This document shows, one piece after another, positions 21,095-33,814 of a stretch of DNA of 64,000 nucleotides; the first letter of the stretch is position 1; each line of letters starts with the position of its first letter. This stretch comes from Warburgia ugandensis (lineage: Eukaryota > Streptophyta > Magnoliopsida > Canellales > Canellaceae): positions 67,929,414 to 67,993,413 of the forward strand of contig CP141126.1 in NCBI GenBank assembly GCA_035236585.1, in the 5' to 3' direction. The notes beneath the pieces were generated by a model, which was not told the DNA's origin, did not search any database, and worked only from the letters and a program-made list of their open reading frames with translations. The position numbers and the translations under genes were made by a program.

Positions 21095-23490
21095 AATTCC
21101 CACAGACTTACATTTTGCTAGTCTTCAAGCAAAACTATAAAATAAAAAGTAATGAATATAAAATCTAAAAATCCTAACCACTTTTATAAGTGTTGTTGTT
21201 TGCATATAGTGTATGTAAAAAGCCTTTAAACCCCTAGATCACCCCTAATGGATGAATTAGAGTCTCATAAGGGTTTCCAAAAATGACAACCATAAACATT
21301 TTAATACACACATAGCTATTCCTTCATTTTTCCCAGAGAATTTTCTTCCACTCAGTGTTCACTAAGTATCCAACTTTAGCATGTTAAGAAAATGAACAAT
21401 AGCTGAAATTAATTAAACCTCAGAATGTGTGTGTGTGTGTGTGTGTGTGTGTGTCTTTAAGTAAATTATAACTTAAATTATTGTCCAAAAGTATGCTTTG
21501 ACTTCAAATCTCGAAAGATGTTAGTTGACACTCAGAAAGAAGCCATTAGAAGCGGGTAAAACTCTCATCAATATGTGAGCAAAATAATGTATGTCTAAGT
21601 GAAATGATTACGCATATGAAAGAACAGTAACTCAGAAAGAACAGATAACAAATGGTCTCATGGAAAGGATACCAACTATTAAAATTATTATGCTCAACTA
21701 GAATCCCCACTCATTCATAACCACATGCAAGCCATACTACTCCTAGAATCAAGTTAAGTCTTTCACTAGGATTAATTGTAAGGCTTAGGATAAGGTTATC
21801 AAATAAAGTGCTATAAAGGTAAATAAAAGTGTTCTAAAAAATATGTAAAGGTCTACTTTTAAATTAATCACAATTTATTTTCACATATGAGAGTAAACAT
21901 TTTCCTTATCATTGGGTATCCTTTTCTTTGCTTTTTCACTTAATTTTGAACATAGCATTTTCCACTATTGAATTTTGCTTATTTGAAGCATTATGATGTT
22001 AATCTCCTAAACTATATTGCTCATACTTATTTCATCAAGATATTTCTCTAACCATCTCTACATATTTCCAAAATAGAATGGGAAATGAATTTAATAAGGG
22101 GTCAAATATGGGTAATGGTGAATTGGTTAACAAGAAAAGGATGCAATATAAAGGCTCAAAAGGGCTAACTAGCACAAAATAACATATGGTAGTCTAAGAG
22201 CTTTGGTTTAGTCAAAGATGGTCTCTATTATTTCCTAGGTTTTATATGTCTTAAATATGTATACAAACTCAAGATATATATGATAGTCTTTACTATGATT
22301 TCTTAATAGTTGATCAAAACAAAGAATAATGAGACTAAATACTAATGAATTTTTGTTGAAGAAAAATCAAAATTTATGTATAACACTTAAATAAAAAGAA
22401 TGGCTCTAATCTCACCTAGGTTATGAGTTTTTACTAATTTTCTTCAGAATCTTTAAGTTATACTTACTCTTCAACCTAAACTATGTATATATGACTATTG
22501 TGCAATAATTGATTCGAGTTTAATTTTTATGGAAAACTTTAGGAAAAGAATAATGAAATGAACTAATTGTATGAAAACTATTAGTAAGCCAAAGTTCAAA
22601 GATAACACTAAGTTTGCAAAAAAATTGAATTCTCATCCTTGCAAAGGAACTTAGCACAAAAATCTAGAGAAAAGTAAAAAAAAATTATAATAATTTTGAA
22701 AAATTAATAAAAACTCAAAAACCTACAATGAACACATCAAAATTTGAAATACGCCACCCCCAAACTTAAATTAAACATTTTACTCAATGTTTAGAATTAA
22801 ATACAATGGTATAAAATAACCAAGCTAAGGAAAAGTACAAAGAAGCATACCTGCATGCTCATGATGGTGTACAAACTTTTGATATGAACATTCTGATGCA
22901 AAATAAAGTACAATGATACTAATACATATGCAAATGTAAGACTAACTACTAACTAGAACCTAAACCTATGATTTGGGGAGTCAACAATGGAATAACATTG
23001 CTGATTACCATGATTCTAAATTTCTTGGGTACAAGTATAGATGAATTGTCCTAAGTACTATCAAATTGGGAAAATATGGAACCTACATTGAAGAGCTGAA
23101 ATACCTCCTCCATTAAAATTTCCTAATGCTAGGTTTAATCCGGCTCTGCATCTCCCTAAAATCAAGTACATTCTCCTCTTGATGCAGAGAAATGGTGGGG
23201 CTTATATCCTCTTTATCCTCCCATGTATGGAGTTGGTTGATGTTCTACAATAACATTAGTTGGTTTACCTTCCTATTCATTTTGAAGGTTTGGGGTAGTG
23301 ATAGCATGCAAGGTATTAGATGAACCTAAACTTTGATGTTGTGAATTATCTGGCATAGTTGTGAGGTCCAAATCAAATGGTTCTTCAATTAATGGCATAA
23401 ATGCAAACTTAGGACATGTATGAGATCCTACTCAAGCTTTAAATTATGAAATGTCAATTAATGGTATACTATCAAGTAATGGATTCACTT
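21095..23490 (-). other. Element A, non-coding 3' internal region and polypurine tract
   Basis: Next to the LTR the minus strand reads AAGTCTGTGGGAATT, a polypurine-tract-like primer site. The remaining 2.4 kb aligns along its length with 36515-39060 of element B but has no open frame or polymerase motif in either copy. In full-length Tat/Athila elements reverse transcriptase would follow the protease here. Confidence 0.75.
21426..21454 (+). repeat. (TG)14 microsatellite
   Basis: TG dinucleotide run of 29 bases in the non-coding part of element A. Element B has no such run at the matching place. Confidence 0.98.
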
Positions 23491-23499
23491 CATCAATGG

Positions 23500-24020
23500 A
23501 GTTCTCTATGTCAAAATTGAAACTGAAATGAGATAGATATGCCTGAGAGGATCATCAAAGTTTAAGTGTGGTTATACTGTATTAAACATTGAACTTCATT
23601 TTCATGTTCCCAAAGGACAACTTCATAATATATTCTACAATTGATAATAGCATTTGATGTGGCCAAGAATGGCCATCCCAAAATGATAGGAATTTGACTT
23701 CTGGGATTTATATATAGGTTAGGGATCTAAGCCAAGAAAGTCAACTAAAAATAAAAACTCACCTATAACAAAACATCCTTAACCACATCAAGCAGAATTT
23801 TCAATGATCTATCTGCCAATTGTAATGTGGTAGTGGTCAATTTCATCTCCCTTAAACCTAATTGTACAAATAGAATATGGCAATAGGATAATGCTTGACC
23901 CCAAATCAAGTGATGCCCTATGAATTGTGTGTTCCTTATGACAGAAGATATAGTGGAGCACTCCAGATTGTTATACTTCGGTGGGGTGTTGTATTAAATT
24001 ATTGAGTTGACTTGCTAGTG
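23500..24020 (-). pseudogene. Element A retropepsin-like protease
   Basis: Minus-strand translation with frame changes gives LDLGSSIILLPYSI (the usual DLGASVNLLPYS active-site region, with DLG kept), then LTTTTLQLADRSLK, VVKDVLL and IPIILGWPFLATSN, the flap and ILGRPFLAT motifs of plant Ty3/Gypsy proteases. The enzyme would cut the gag precursor. Stops and shifts break it. It lies directly after the gag C-terminal part, and no polymerase follows. Confidence 0.85.
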
Positions 24021-24330
24021 AGACATGCTTTCTTTTGCACATCAAGCCATTGATTCAATTTTTAGAGATAATTTGGCTTAAGAGGAAATTTCTTTAATAG
24101 CATTGAGTAATGGAATACTAATATTTACAGGTTTAAATACATTCATTATCTCAATAAAATTGGTTCGTTTCTTAGACATATTGAAATGCTGAGGATATAG
24201 AACCTTTGGAATATAATATGCCTCACGACTATTCTTAGAGAAGGTGGGGGACTTCTCTTTACCATTCTGAGTATTTATGGGCTTCTCATTGTCCTCATGG
24301 TGTTCTATTTCTATCGATTATCTTACCATT
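24021..24330 (-). pseudogene. Element A gag C-terminal / gag-protease linker
   Basis: Aligns with 39500-39905 of element B, where the better-kept frame reads DVFKHVNINIELLNATMDVP. The Copy A frame is broken. It is cut at 24331 by the LARD-like element, inside the duplicated bases CCATT; gag continues at 32784. Confidence 0.7.
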
Positions 24331-27047
24331 TGTGACGACCCGAGTTTTTCCATGCATTCTTAAGTACTATATCTAGTTCCTACGGTAGGATGCATCCTAT
24401 TTGGAAACCATTTTATAAAAACCATGCAATGCAGCGAAAAATCTTTTCATTTAAACTCATTTTGAAAACCCCCGAGTGTCATTTATTTTCACAACAATCA
24501 AAGTAGTTTTTGAAAAATATTGTGATCATAAATGTCTTCCCAGGTCTATCCAGTCACAGCTCACAGCCCAACTGTAAATAAATACAAATACATGTCCAAA
24601 GGGTAGAGGGTTTACTTACATGTATAATTGTCTCTTTTTGATTTACTTGCTCGTAGCACTAACATTTCCTGAGGCGTCTTCTACTCGTGAGTGGAGCTGT
24701 CTTGAAAAATGATATATTTGGGTGAGTATACACTATACTCAGTAGGAGTCTATCACTACTAGTTTTACAATGCATGCTATGTTTTTAAAACATATGTCCT
24801 TTAAACCATGTGCATGTTTGGACACATCATGCTCAATATCAATATTAAAAGCCATTGTCAAAATAGAATATTGACAACTTAAAGAATCGCATAATCCAAG
24901 TCGAAAGTAACATAGATATCATAAACATAATGATATGCATAAGATGCTCAACTGAATCCAACTCATGAATATATGGTATGGTCGACCATCCTCATGTCAT
25001 GCCATATCCAATGCAAGTAAATCCTCAAAAACATAGGTACACTATGCCCACGACCTCATCGCCATGTAGTCCCCAGGTACTTGGGGACACATGGTCATAG
25101 CCTCCACAGGGCATATGACACTTCGACCCAGTGCCGTGACACCAGTGGTAGTCCTCTGTACCACATGCAGTCGAAGTAAGGACATGCCTTTTTGGCGTGG
25201 TACCCTTTCCACCTAATAGTGGTAGAGACTGGGAGACCACCCCAGACCTCTTAGCATATCGCCCACGAGCTTACTAGCCCAAATCATACACGATCAAGGA
25301 AGCAAAAACCTCTTTTCAAAACCTGTCCTCTTTGGGTCCCTCACAGTTGCCTACCCAGCGTCTTTTGGGCACTCCATCTTTTGGTAACCCTCAAGGATAT
25401 GCAATTTTTCAAGACTCAATAATCACAAATCATGCAATTTATGCAATCATTTGTAAAACATGTCTATGCATAATGTATTTATCATATGCATGCTAAATTC
25501 ATTTATGAAATCAATTCATGCCAAACAAGTCATGTAACTTAAAACTTAAAACATGCATTCTCAAAGCAATCATGGGTTCTTTTTAAAAGTCTAGTAGCGA
25601 TAGAGCACTTACCTCGAAGTTTCCTGGAGTCGCATCCTTCATTACTCAACCCGACCCTGGGTCTCATTTATAAAATCCTGGATATGAATGGATAACAAGG
25701 AGTCCTTATCAATTTTGATCTATTTAGAAATTATATCGCTAGATTTGCCGTTTAGGGTCCATGGGTCCTTGCCTAATTCAGTGTCAGGCTAGATCCTATG
25801 ATATGTATCTACTATTCAATGGTTAGACTCTATAATTTGTCCTCTGATCCTAATTTTGTAGTCTTATTAGGTCCGCGCATCATGGTTTCCAAGATGTGTG
25901 CGTGCCCTGGGCAAACCAGGACCCATGCCTGCACGTCATGCGCGCCCAAAGGCCGTGCTAGGGACTGCGTTCTCACGTGCACATGCAAGCCCAAGTGACA
26001 CGCTATGACGCGCGTCCTGGATGGCATCTCGCAGATGCGTCTTTGGCGTAACATGGCGCGTCTCAGCTCCCAGGGCACTCCATGCATCTCGGTCGAGCTA
26101 GGACATGTGCCCCACGTCGTGCACACCCGAAGGCCACACCAGGGACAGTGTACGCACTGTCGCACACCTGGAACCCATCCCAGGGACCCTATCACAAGCG
26201 CACGTGAAGCATGGTGTCCCTGGGATGCCTTGTTCACATAGAACCAGATGGAACCCGGCCTTTTGCTTGCGATCTCCGGCTAGGATGTTTTCTGGCTGGG
26301 AAACACTGGCTGGGAAACACCAGATCTGGCATGGATCTGGTCTGGGAAAAAGGGGAAATAGAGAGGGAGATGGGGGCGTACCTAGGTAGCCAGAGATGCT
26401 CCCTTTTCCACTTTGAAACCCCATGTCGCCGGAACCCACAAAGAAGGGGGAAAACCCCAACTTCCGATGAGGCCAGAGGAAGAAGAGGGGAGGTGGAGAG
26501 ATGGGAATGGCCGGCCTGACTCGAGCCTGGCCAAAATTTGTAGGGAAAGATGGAGACGGGTTTTTTGATTTTTGCCGGAAGCCCCAGCCTCAAATGGCCG
26601 AAAAAATTTTGATTCGAAGAGGAGGGAATAGGGGCTTTTTATAGCCTTACTATGGTGATGCTGCAAATGGCGGTGTCGCCATTGGTGGTGGTGGAAAACT
26701 CTGGAAACTAGGGTTTCTGGAGAAATTGAGAGGAAGAAGACAGGGGGTGTCGTTATCTAAACAGCCCCCTGCGTTTTCGTTCTTTTTCGTTTTTAAGTGT
26801 AATTTACAGAATTGCCCTTAATCTTTAAACGACCATAACTTCTTCATACGAACTCCGTTTTCAGCGTTCTTTGAAGCATTGGATTCGATTTTTCGAGTAG
26901 AATCTAATGGTACAAATTTTATTACAAATTTCTTCATTTAGTATTTTAAATAAAATAAAACATTTAACATGGTTCATTTCCTATAAAATGTCCAATTCAT
27001 TTGTGTTAACTGGATGCAAAATAGCATAAATTGCTCGGGGCATTACA
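24331..27047 (-). repeat. 3' LTR of the LARD-like element (2717 bp)
   Basis: Plus-strand reading starts TGTGACGACCCGAG and ends GGGGCATTACA. Against the other LTR, a 240-base stretch (24541-24780 with 30365-30604) differs at 7 positions. The TATA box lies at 26643-26635 on the minus strand. The GC-rich segment is at about 25880-26230. Confidence 0.93.
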
Positions 27048-27086
27048 TTATTACCCCCTTAAGAGAATTTCATCCTCGAAATTCCA
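27048..27086 (-). promoter_or_regulatory. Polypurine tract with the last codons of a chromovirus polyprotein
   Basis: The minus strand from 27086 to 27051 reads WNFEDEILLRG and stop, the C-terminal tail shared by many plant chromovirus polyproteins. Its last codons (TTAAGGGGGTAA) form the polypurine tract, three bases from the LTR. The polyprotein upstream is gone, so only the part that overlaps the priming site was kept. Confidence 0.82.
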
Positions 27087-30000
27087 CAAATCCTTACCTT
27101 TAAGTTAGTTGTCTTCTTGATAAGACATATTCTTCCTGAAGACTCCCTTAAAACTCAAACTAAGAAAATTCCTGTGCTTTATTCCCATACCTCTGTTGTT
27201 GACGAATCCATTATTCCTCTGATCATGTATAGGATAGTCTCCTTAGATGACCATATTCTCCTACTTGTATATAAATTACTTCATACTTCTTTAAGATCAT
27301 ATGATCTTATTCCTCCTATTTCATTTTGAATAGCATAGGATAATCCCTTTTTACTCTTGTCTTCTATCTAGTGATCTATTCATCATCAACATCTCCTTCT
27401 AATGGTTGGTTGTATGTCGTTAGCAAGAGTCCTAAAAAGCTACATTCTTTCCCGTATGTCTAATTTTTCTTCTTATCTTCTTCACTTTATATTTTCCCCC
27501 AAGATACTTCAATAGCTGATAGGGTATCATGTGCCCTACAGCCAAACCCTTGATTAACTTTGAATTTCATCTGTCTGTCACTTTTCTACTATAACTTGGG
27601 TCCTCAACCCATATTATATTCAAAATAAAATCATTCAAATAGCATCCTCCATCACTAATACTATCTCATATTATGATTAGGATATCCGAACTGTACATCA
27701 AGTTTCATAGATGTTGAAGCCATTAAATGCTTTTCTCCCTGAAGAGTTTATGCAAACTCATGTCAATTGTTTTATGGTTAATTCATCATTATGGGTCAAA
27801 TGTTCTCGTCCAGAGGCCTATCTCACTATTCACATCAATTTGTCATTAGGATTTCCAATAATGTTCCCATTTATGCAAAAAGTCTCTCATTCATAACTGA
27901 GTACCCTTACTAGGTCATGGTTGAATCCTTTGTCATTATCCTCTTTGTCCTTTCTTTGCTTGATGGTTTTCTTTGTAATCTTTCAGTCCAAAAGTTCTAT
28001 ACTCAATCTAGTAGGGTTAGTCCTTAGGAAATTCCTTCAATTGATTTCGTACTTGGTATATGCACATAACAACTATCTTTTTGTCTAAAGGCAACGTAAC
28101 ATCAAATCTTCACCTTATAATGTGCTGGCCATCTCACCTTTTCTCCTTCCATTCCCTATATCAATATATTGTTCAATCTTTTATCAATGCTTTATCGTCA
28201 ACCATGCAGTCTGTATTTTCAGGAGGTATCATCATCATAAGTAGTGGTTTTCTCAATTCCTCAAATTTTATCTTTCAAGTGCCTCCTCATACTTAGCTTA
28301 TAATAGCAGTTCTTGTTCAATAGCTACTACATCAAGTTATGCTGAAGCTGTTAAATCATCAAATTTGAAAAACACTTAGGTGGGTCTCTAAAGTGATCAG
28401 TACTTATCTGCCTTTCTTTTCAATCCAAGTCAGCAGTATTTTTCAAACCCAAAGTAATTTCTACACCTTGTCATGTTAGCCATTAAGGTTTGGAAAATCT
28501 TTCACATTGGTTTAGATCACTTCTTATTTTTACTCCTATCTCAGTTGCTACTGTCCTCATCGTACTCGTAGCTCCTTCATGATGTGGCCTAATCAACTGA
28601 CCTCATACCCTCAAATGACTTAGTCTAACAAGTAACTTCTTTTAGGTAGAACTCATGTCTAAATACTTATAATATCCCTCTGAGTATATAACTTTGACTA
28701 CTAACATATTTGATTAAGTAGGGTGGGATACCTTTATTGAGTCAACAGTACTCTAAAGGTAATGATTAAATAATGGTCTTAAGATATTTGCTCTTCCAAT
28801 CTATGATAGCAAGACCTCAATTTGATCCTTGATGGTACCCTACTTGCTGAAGAAAGATAGATGGACCAGTTACTGTCCTGGCCTAATTCCTTTTTCAATA
28901 TAACTTTATTCACTCATGTGGTGACAAGGTAGGATATTATCAACTTTTCCTTTTTCTGGACTACAACCACTAGTGTTTCTCATACATTAATGGAACAGTT
29001 AATATAGCCATCAAACCACTTGTAGAATTTAATTTCTAGTTGATCACCGTTCCTCTTCAAAAATTTCTTGTAGCATAATATCCTTAAATTCGATACTCTA
29101 CTCAAAGTTTTAAATCCCATTTGCTTGATCTCTATTATACTCTTTTACTTTGACAAGCAAATTACCAACTCAACTAGTATTATTCCTTCGAATTTGATTG
29201 ATTTACCTTCCCATAGGATTCAAGATGAAAGATTTGTATGTATCTCCATAAAGTCATGATCTTCTTCTTTTTGAATATTCAATATTCATTGAATACTTAT
29301 AGTTACATCTCTATCTCTTTCTCTCTTTTCTTCAAAATCCTCACTTTTGTCTACCTAGATCAGTGTCTTCATGTGCTTTGTTGCATATACTTGATCTTCT
29401 TGTCAAACAGGAGAAACTTAATACTTCCAAGAAATGTTGAAGTTTTCTAATATCATTGAAATCCTTAATTACCTATAGCCTTAAGAAAATTCATACAATG
29501 TCTTAATAATGTTATTGATCTTTTGGTCATGCTATACTTCTCTTATAAGTTCATGTTAGGATCAATCTATTATCACAGATCTATCATCCCTAATATTATC
29601 GTCAAAATATTTTGGTAACACTGTCGAATACAGTTCCCCATCATATTCGTGTTATATTCCTCTTAATCATGTACGAGTCACAGTTATCTCCTAATATCAT
29701 CTTGCATTCTCATCCCTCTTAGATTATCATCAAAATCTTCTCAAAGTCTGTCTTCTACATCCCCTATCATATATCATATGATAGTGTACTTATATTCTGA
29801 TATTCTTTATGATGGTAAGATAGCCATGATGTTCTCATCTTTGGTGAGATTGATCTATTACAGGTTAGAATTATCTACTAACACATTCACTAACATCTTC
29901 CTTCATCATTCTTATCATAATCTGAACCATATATGAGTTTCCCTATTTGCACCACTGCACAACAATCCTTATTGATAAGATTTGAGCTATCCAATATCTA

Positions 30001-30168
30001 AGTATTTGCAAGACCCATCTCCTTTTTCACCTATTTGTTTATGGGGAAATGCCTTGAGCATTAATATGCTAGTCATCTCTACTATTTCTATTTCTACTAC
30101 TTCTTAATTTTCTTGATTGTCTATGACCCTTGGACATGCTGGACTGGTTGTGAAAGGATAAAACCTGG
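27087..30168 (-). other. Non-coding interior of the LARD-like element
   Basis: About 3.1 kb, T-rich on the plus strand, with only short open frames (60-80 codons). I looked for zinc knuckle, protease, polymerase DD box, RNase H and integrase motifs on the minus strand and saw none. Confidence 0.65.
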
Positions 30169-30180
30169 GCTCTGATACCA
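30169..30180 (-). promoter_or_regulatory. Primer binding site, initiator tRNA-Met type
   Basis: The minus strand reads TGGTATCAGAGC two bases after the 5' LTR ends at 30183. This is the standard primer site of many plant Gypsy and Copia elements, and it fixes the element's orientation. Confidence 0.93.
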
Positions 30181-30182
30181 AT

Positions 30183-32778
30183 TGTGACAACCCGGGTTTT
30201 TCCATGCATTTTTAAATACTATATCTAATTCTTATGGCGGGATGCATCCCTATTTGAAAACCATTTTATAAAAACCATGCAATGCAGCGGAAAATCTTTT
30301 CATTTAATTGCTTTCACAACAATCAAAGTAGTTTTTGAAAAATATTATAATCATAAATGTCTTCCCAGGTTTATCCAGTCAAAGCTCACAACCCAACTGT
30401 AAATAAATACAAATACATGTCCAAAGGGTAAAGGGTTTACTTACATGTATAATTGTCTCTTTTTTATTTACTTGCTCGTAGCACTAACATTTCCTGAGGC
30501 GTCTTCTACTCGTGAGTGGAGCTGTCCTGAAAAATGATATATTTGGGTGAGTATCCACTATACTCAGTAGGAGTCTATCACTACTAGTTTTACAATGCAT
30601 GCTATGTTTTTAAAACATATGTCCTTTAAACCATGTGCATGTTTGGACACATCATGCTCAATATCAATATTAAAAGCCATTGTCAAAATAAAATATTGAC
30701 GGCTTAAAGAATAGCATAATCCAAATGGAAAGTAACATAGATATCATAAACATAATGATATGCATAAGATGCTCAACTGAATCCAACTCATGGATATATG
30801 GTATGGTCGACCATCCTCATATCATGCCATATGCAATGCAAGTAAATCCTCAAAAACATAGGCACACTATGCCCACGACCTCATTGTCGTGTGGTCCCCG
30901 GGTACCTAGGGACACGCGGTCATAGCCTCCATGGGGCATATGACACTTTGACCCAGTGCCATGACACCAGTGGTGGTCCTCTGTACCACATGCAGCCAAA
31001 GTAAGGACATGCCTTTTTGGCGTGGCACCCTTTCCACCTAATAGTGGTAGAGGCTAGGAGGCCACCCCAGACCTCTCGGCATAGCACCCACGAGCTTACT
31101 AGCCCAAATCATATATGATCAAGCAAGCAAAACCTCTTTTCAAAACCTATCCTCTTTGGGTCCCTCACAACTGCCTGGCCCTTACAACTGCCTACCCAGC
31201 GTCTTTTGGGCACTCCAGTGTCTTTGGGTAACCCTCAAGGATATACAATTTTTCAAGACTCAATAATCACAAATCATGCAATTTATGCAATCGTTTGTAA
31301 AACATGTCTATGCATAATGTATTTATCATATGCATGCTAAATTCATTTATGAAATCAATTCATGCTAAACAAGTCATGTAACTTAAAACTTAAAACATAC
31401 ATTCTCAAAGCAATCATGGGTTCTTTTTAAAAGTTTAGTAGCGATAGAGCACCTACCTCGAAGTTTCTTGGAGTCGCATCCTTCATTAGAAATTAGATCG
31501 CTAGATCTGCCGTTTAGGGTCCATGGGTCCTTGCCTAATTCAGTGTCAAGCTAGATCCTATGATATGGATCTACTATTCAATGGTTAGACTCTATAATTT
31601 GTCCTCTGATCCTAATTTTATAGTCTTATTAGGTCCGCGCATCATGGTTTCCAAGACGTGTGCACACCCTGGTTTAACCAGGACCCATGCTTGCACGTCA
31701 TGCGCACCCAAAGGCTGTGCCAGGGATCGCGTTCACACGCGTACATGCATGCCCAAGTGACACGCTATGATGCGCGTCTTGGATGGCATCACGCGGATGT
31801 GTCTTTGGCGTAGCATGGCGCGTCTCAGCTCCTAGGGCACCCTGTGCATCCCAGTCGAGCCAGGACCCATGCCCCACTTTGCGCGCACCTAAAGGCCACA
31901 CCAAGGACCGTGTACGCACTATCGTATGCCTAAAACCCATCCCAGGGACCCTGTCCTAGGTGCGCATGAAGCATGGCGTCGCTGGGACGCCTCGTTCGCA
32001 TAGAGCCAGATGGAACCCGGCCTTTTCCCTACGATCTTCGGCTAGGAAACACTGGTTAGAAACACCAGATTCGACATGGATCTGGTCTGGGAAAAAGGGG
32101 AAATAAAGAGGGAGATGGGGGCATACCTGGGTAGCCAGAGATGCTCCCTTTTTCGCTTTGAAACCCCATGTCGCCGGAACCCACGAAGAAGGGGGAAAAC
32201 CCCAACTTCCGATGAGGCCAGAGGAAGAAGAGGGGAGGTGGAGAGATGGGAATGGCCAGCTTGACTCGGGCCTGGCCGGAATGCGCAGGGAAAGCTGGAG
32301 ACTAGTTTTTTGATTTTTTCCAGAAACCCCAGCCTCAAATGGCCAAAAAAATCTTGATTCGAAGAGGAGCGAATAGGGGCTTTTTATAGCCTTACTATGG
32401 CGGTGCTGCCAATGGCGGTGGTGGAAACCTCTAGAAACTGGGGTTTCTAGAGAAATTGAGAGGAAGAAGACAAGGGGTGCCGTTATCAAAACGGCCCCCT
32501 ATGTTTTTGTTCTTTTTCGTTTTTAGTTGTAATTTACAGAATTGCCCCTAATCTTTAAACGGCCGTAACTTCTTCATACGAGCTCCATTTTCGGCGTTTG
32601 TTTGAGGCATTGGATTCCACTTTTCGAGTAGAATCAATGGTACCAAGTTTTCTTACAAATTCCTTTGTTTAATATTTTAAATAAAGTAAAACATTTAACA
32701 TGGTTCATTTCCTATAGAATGTCCAATTCATTTGTGTTAACTGGATGCAAAATAGCATAAATTGCTTGGGGCATTACA
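30183..32778 (-). repeat. 5' LTR of the LARD-like element (2596 bp)
   Basis: Starts TGTGACAACCCGGG and ends GGGGCATTACA on the plus strand. It lacks about 100 bp present in the other LTR near 25645-25735 and a short part near 24455-24475, and has a small duplication near 31170-31200. TATA box at 32388-32380 on the minus strand; GC-rich segment at about 31640-31990. Confidence 0.93.
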
Positions 32779-32783
32779 CCATT

Positions 32784-33809
32784 CTCAAGGGTAGTTATGG
32801 ATTTGGCATGTTTGTAAAAATTTTGTTCTTTTGATGAGTTCTAAATCTCAAACTACCCCTTAGAGTTTAGTACATGCTAACTAGGGAATTTGCCTTTCCC
32901 TCTTCGCAAGTGCAATGGAGATTTGACCCATTTGGTATTCTAGTTTCACTATAGATTGTAAGTGAGCATTCAAAGTTTGTTTTGTATCATTTTGAAATTC
33001 CAATGAACTTTGATTGAACAAACTAAGAGTGTCCTCTACAGATTGTTTCCTCTATGAAGGAAACTATTGTGAAGGTGGAGGTTGCTATGGAACTGAGGCT
33101 CTACAAAAAGGCTAAGTAAGGAGGGTCCTAGTTGATCCTCCCAGATGATTATTCTTTGACCATGATAAATTGGAATGCCTAGACCATCTAGGATTGTAGG
33201 TCTCAGCATAAGGGTTATTACTAGGGTTTTTGAATGCATTTAATGTGTACACTTGCTTTAAGAAATATTCAGGAAAAGCAAAGTTTGATGGGAACAAAGT
33301 AGTAGGATGCATTAGACTAATACAAATGGAACAAACCTCAAGTAGAGGTTGCATAAACTATCCACTGGCCAACATAAATGCATCTATCCATTGTGATAGA
33401 CTATCTTACCAACTTAGTAGGCCAACATGTCTATCTCACTATATAGGTCTGGAGTGGCCCCCATTTCATATAAACTACCTTTCTTCTGAGGTTGCTAGGA
33501 GTTTCAGATAATGTCTCTAAGAAATTTCACCTTTCCTAGTATTCATAAAAATGCTCACCCTCTTTCTATTGAAAATTTATGATTTCTCTCCAAATGATGT
33601 TGCTTTTGTGGATAGGGAAAAATTTATTCAGGAATTTCATGGATAATTCCTCTCAAGCTGTGATAAGCCCTACTTTTAAAGTGTTCATCAATGTCTTTTC
33701 TTTATCCTTTAGAGAGAAGAGGAATAGCAATAATCTAATGGAATCGTTTGAGAAATTGCAACACTTAAATGTAGCACCAATGTCTAGAAATTCCATGTCA
33801 TGGTGATAA
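32784..33809 (-). pseudogene. Element A gag, central part
   Basis: Minus strand: a frame at 33354-33112 reads EVCSICISL, NPYAETYNPRWSRHSNLSW and SKNNHLGG, the C-x2-C and NPYSNTYNPGWRNHPNFSW region of Tat/Athila-type gag. Residues from about 33040 down to 32850 match the Q-rich part that ends in EREKGKFPS. It aligns with 39906-41123 of element B. Gag would form the particle and bind RNA. Element B begins at 33815 and cuts the gene. Confidence 0.85.
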
Positions 33810-33814
33810 GGGTT

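Larger units (their letters stand above)
24331..32778 (-). mobile_element. LARD-like LTR retroelement (8.45 kb, no gag-pol), minus strand
   Basis: Two long LTRs (24331-27047 and 30183-32778) flank a 3.1-kb interior. The target duplication CCATT is perfect at 24326-24330 and 32779-32783. The minus strand has a primer binding site TGGTATCAGAGC (30180-30169) complementary to initiator tRNA-Met and, at the other end, a polypurine tract next to the 3' LTR. The interior has no gag, protease, polymerase or integrase that I can read, only the last 11 codons of a Gypsy polyprotein. Long LTRs with a non-coding interior and intact priming sites are the mark of a large retrotransposon derivative, moved by proteins of another element. 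It sits in gag of element A. Confidence 0.9.

Noticed and set aside
25830-26666. Overlapping open frames of 94-135 codons on both strands
   Set aside because: They lie in the GC-rich and promoter part of a retroelement LTR, overlap each other on both strands, and have no family motif. Low stop density in GC-rich DNA explains them.
31956-32489. 177-codon minus-strand frame, the longest in the window
   Set aside because: It is the same LTR segment as 26234-26666 in the other LTR, where the frame is broken. It crosses the LTR TATA region and has no recognisable domain.
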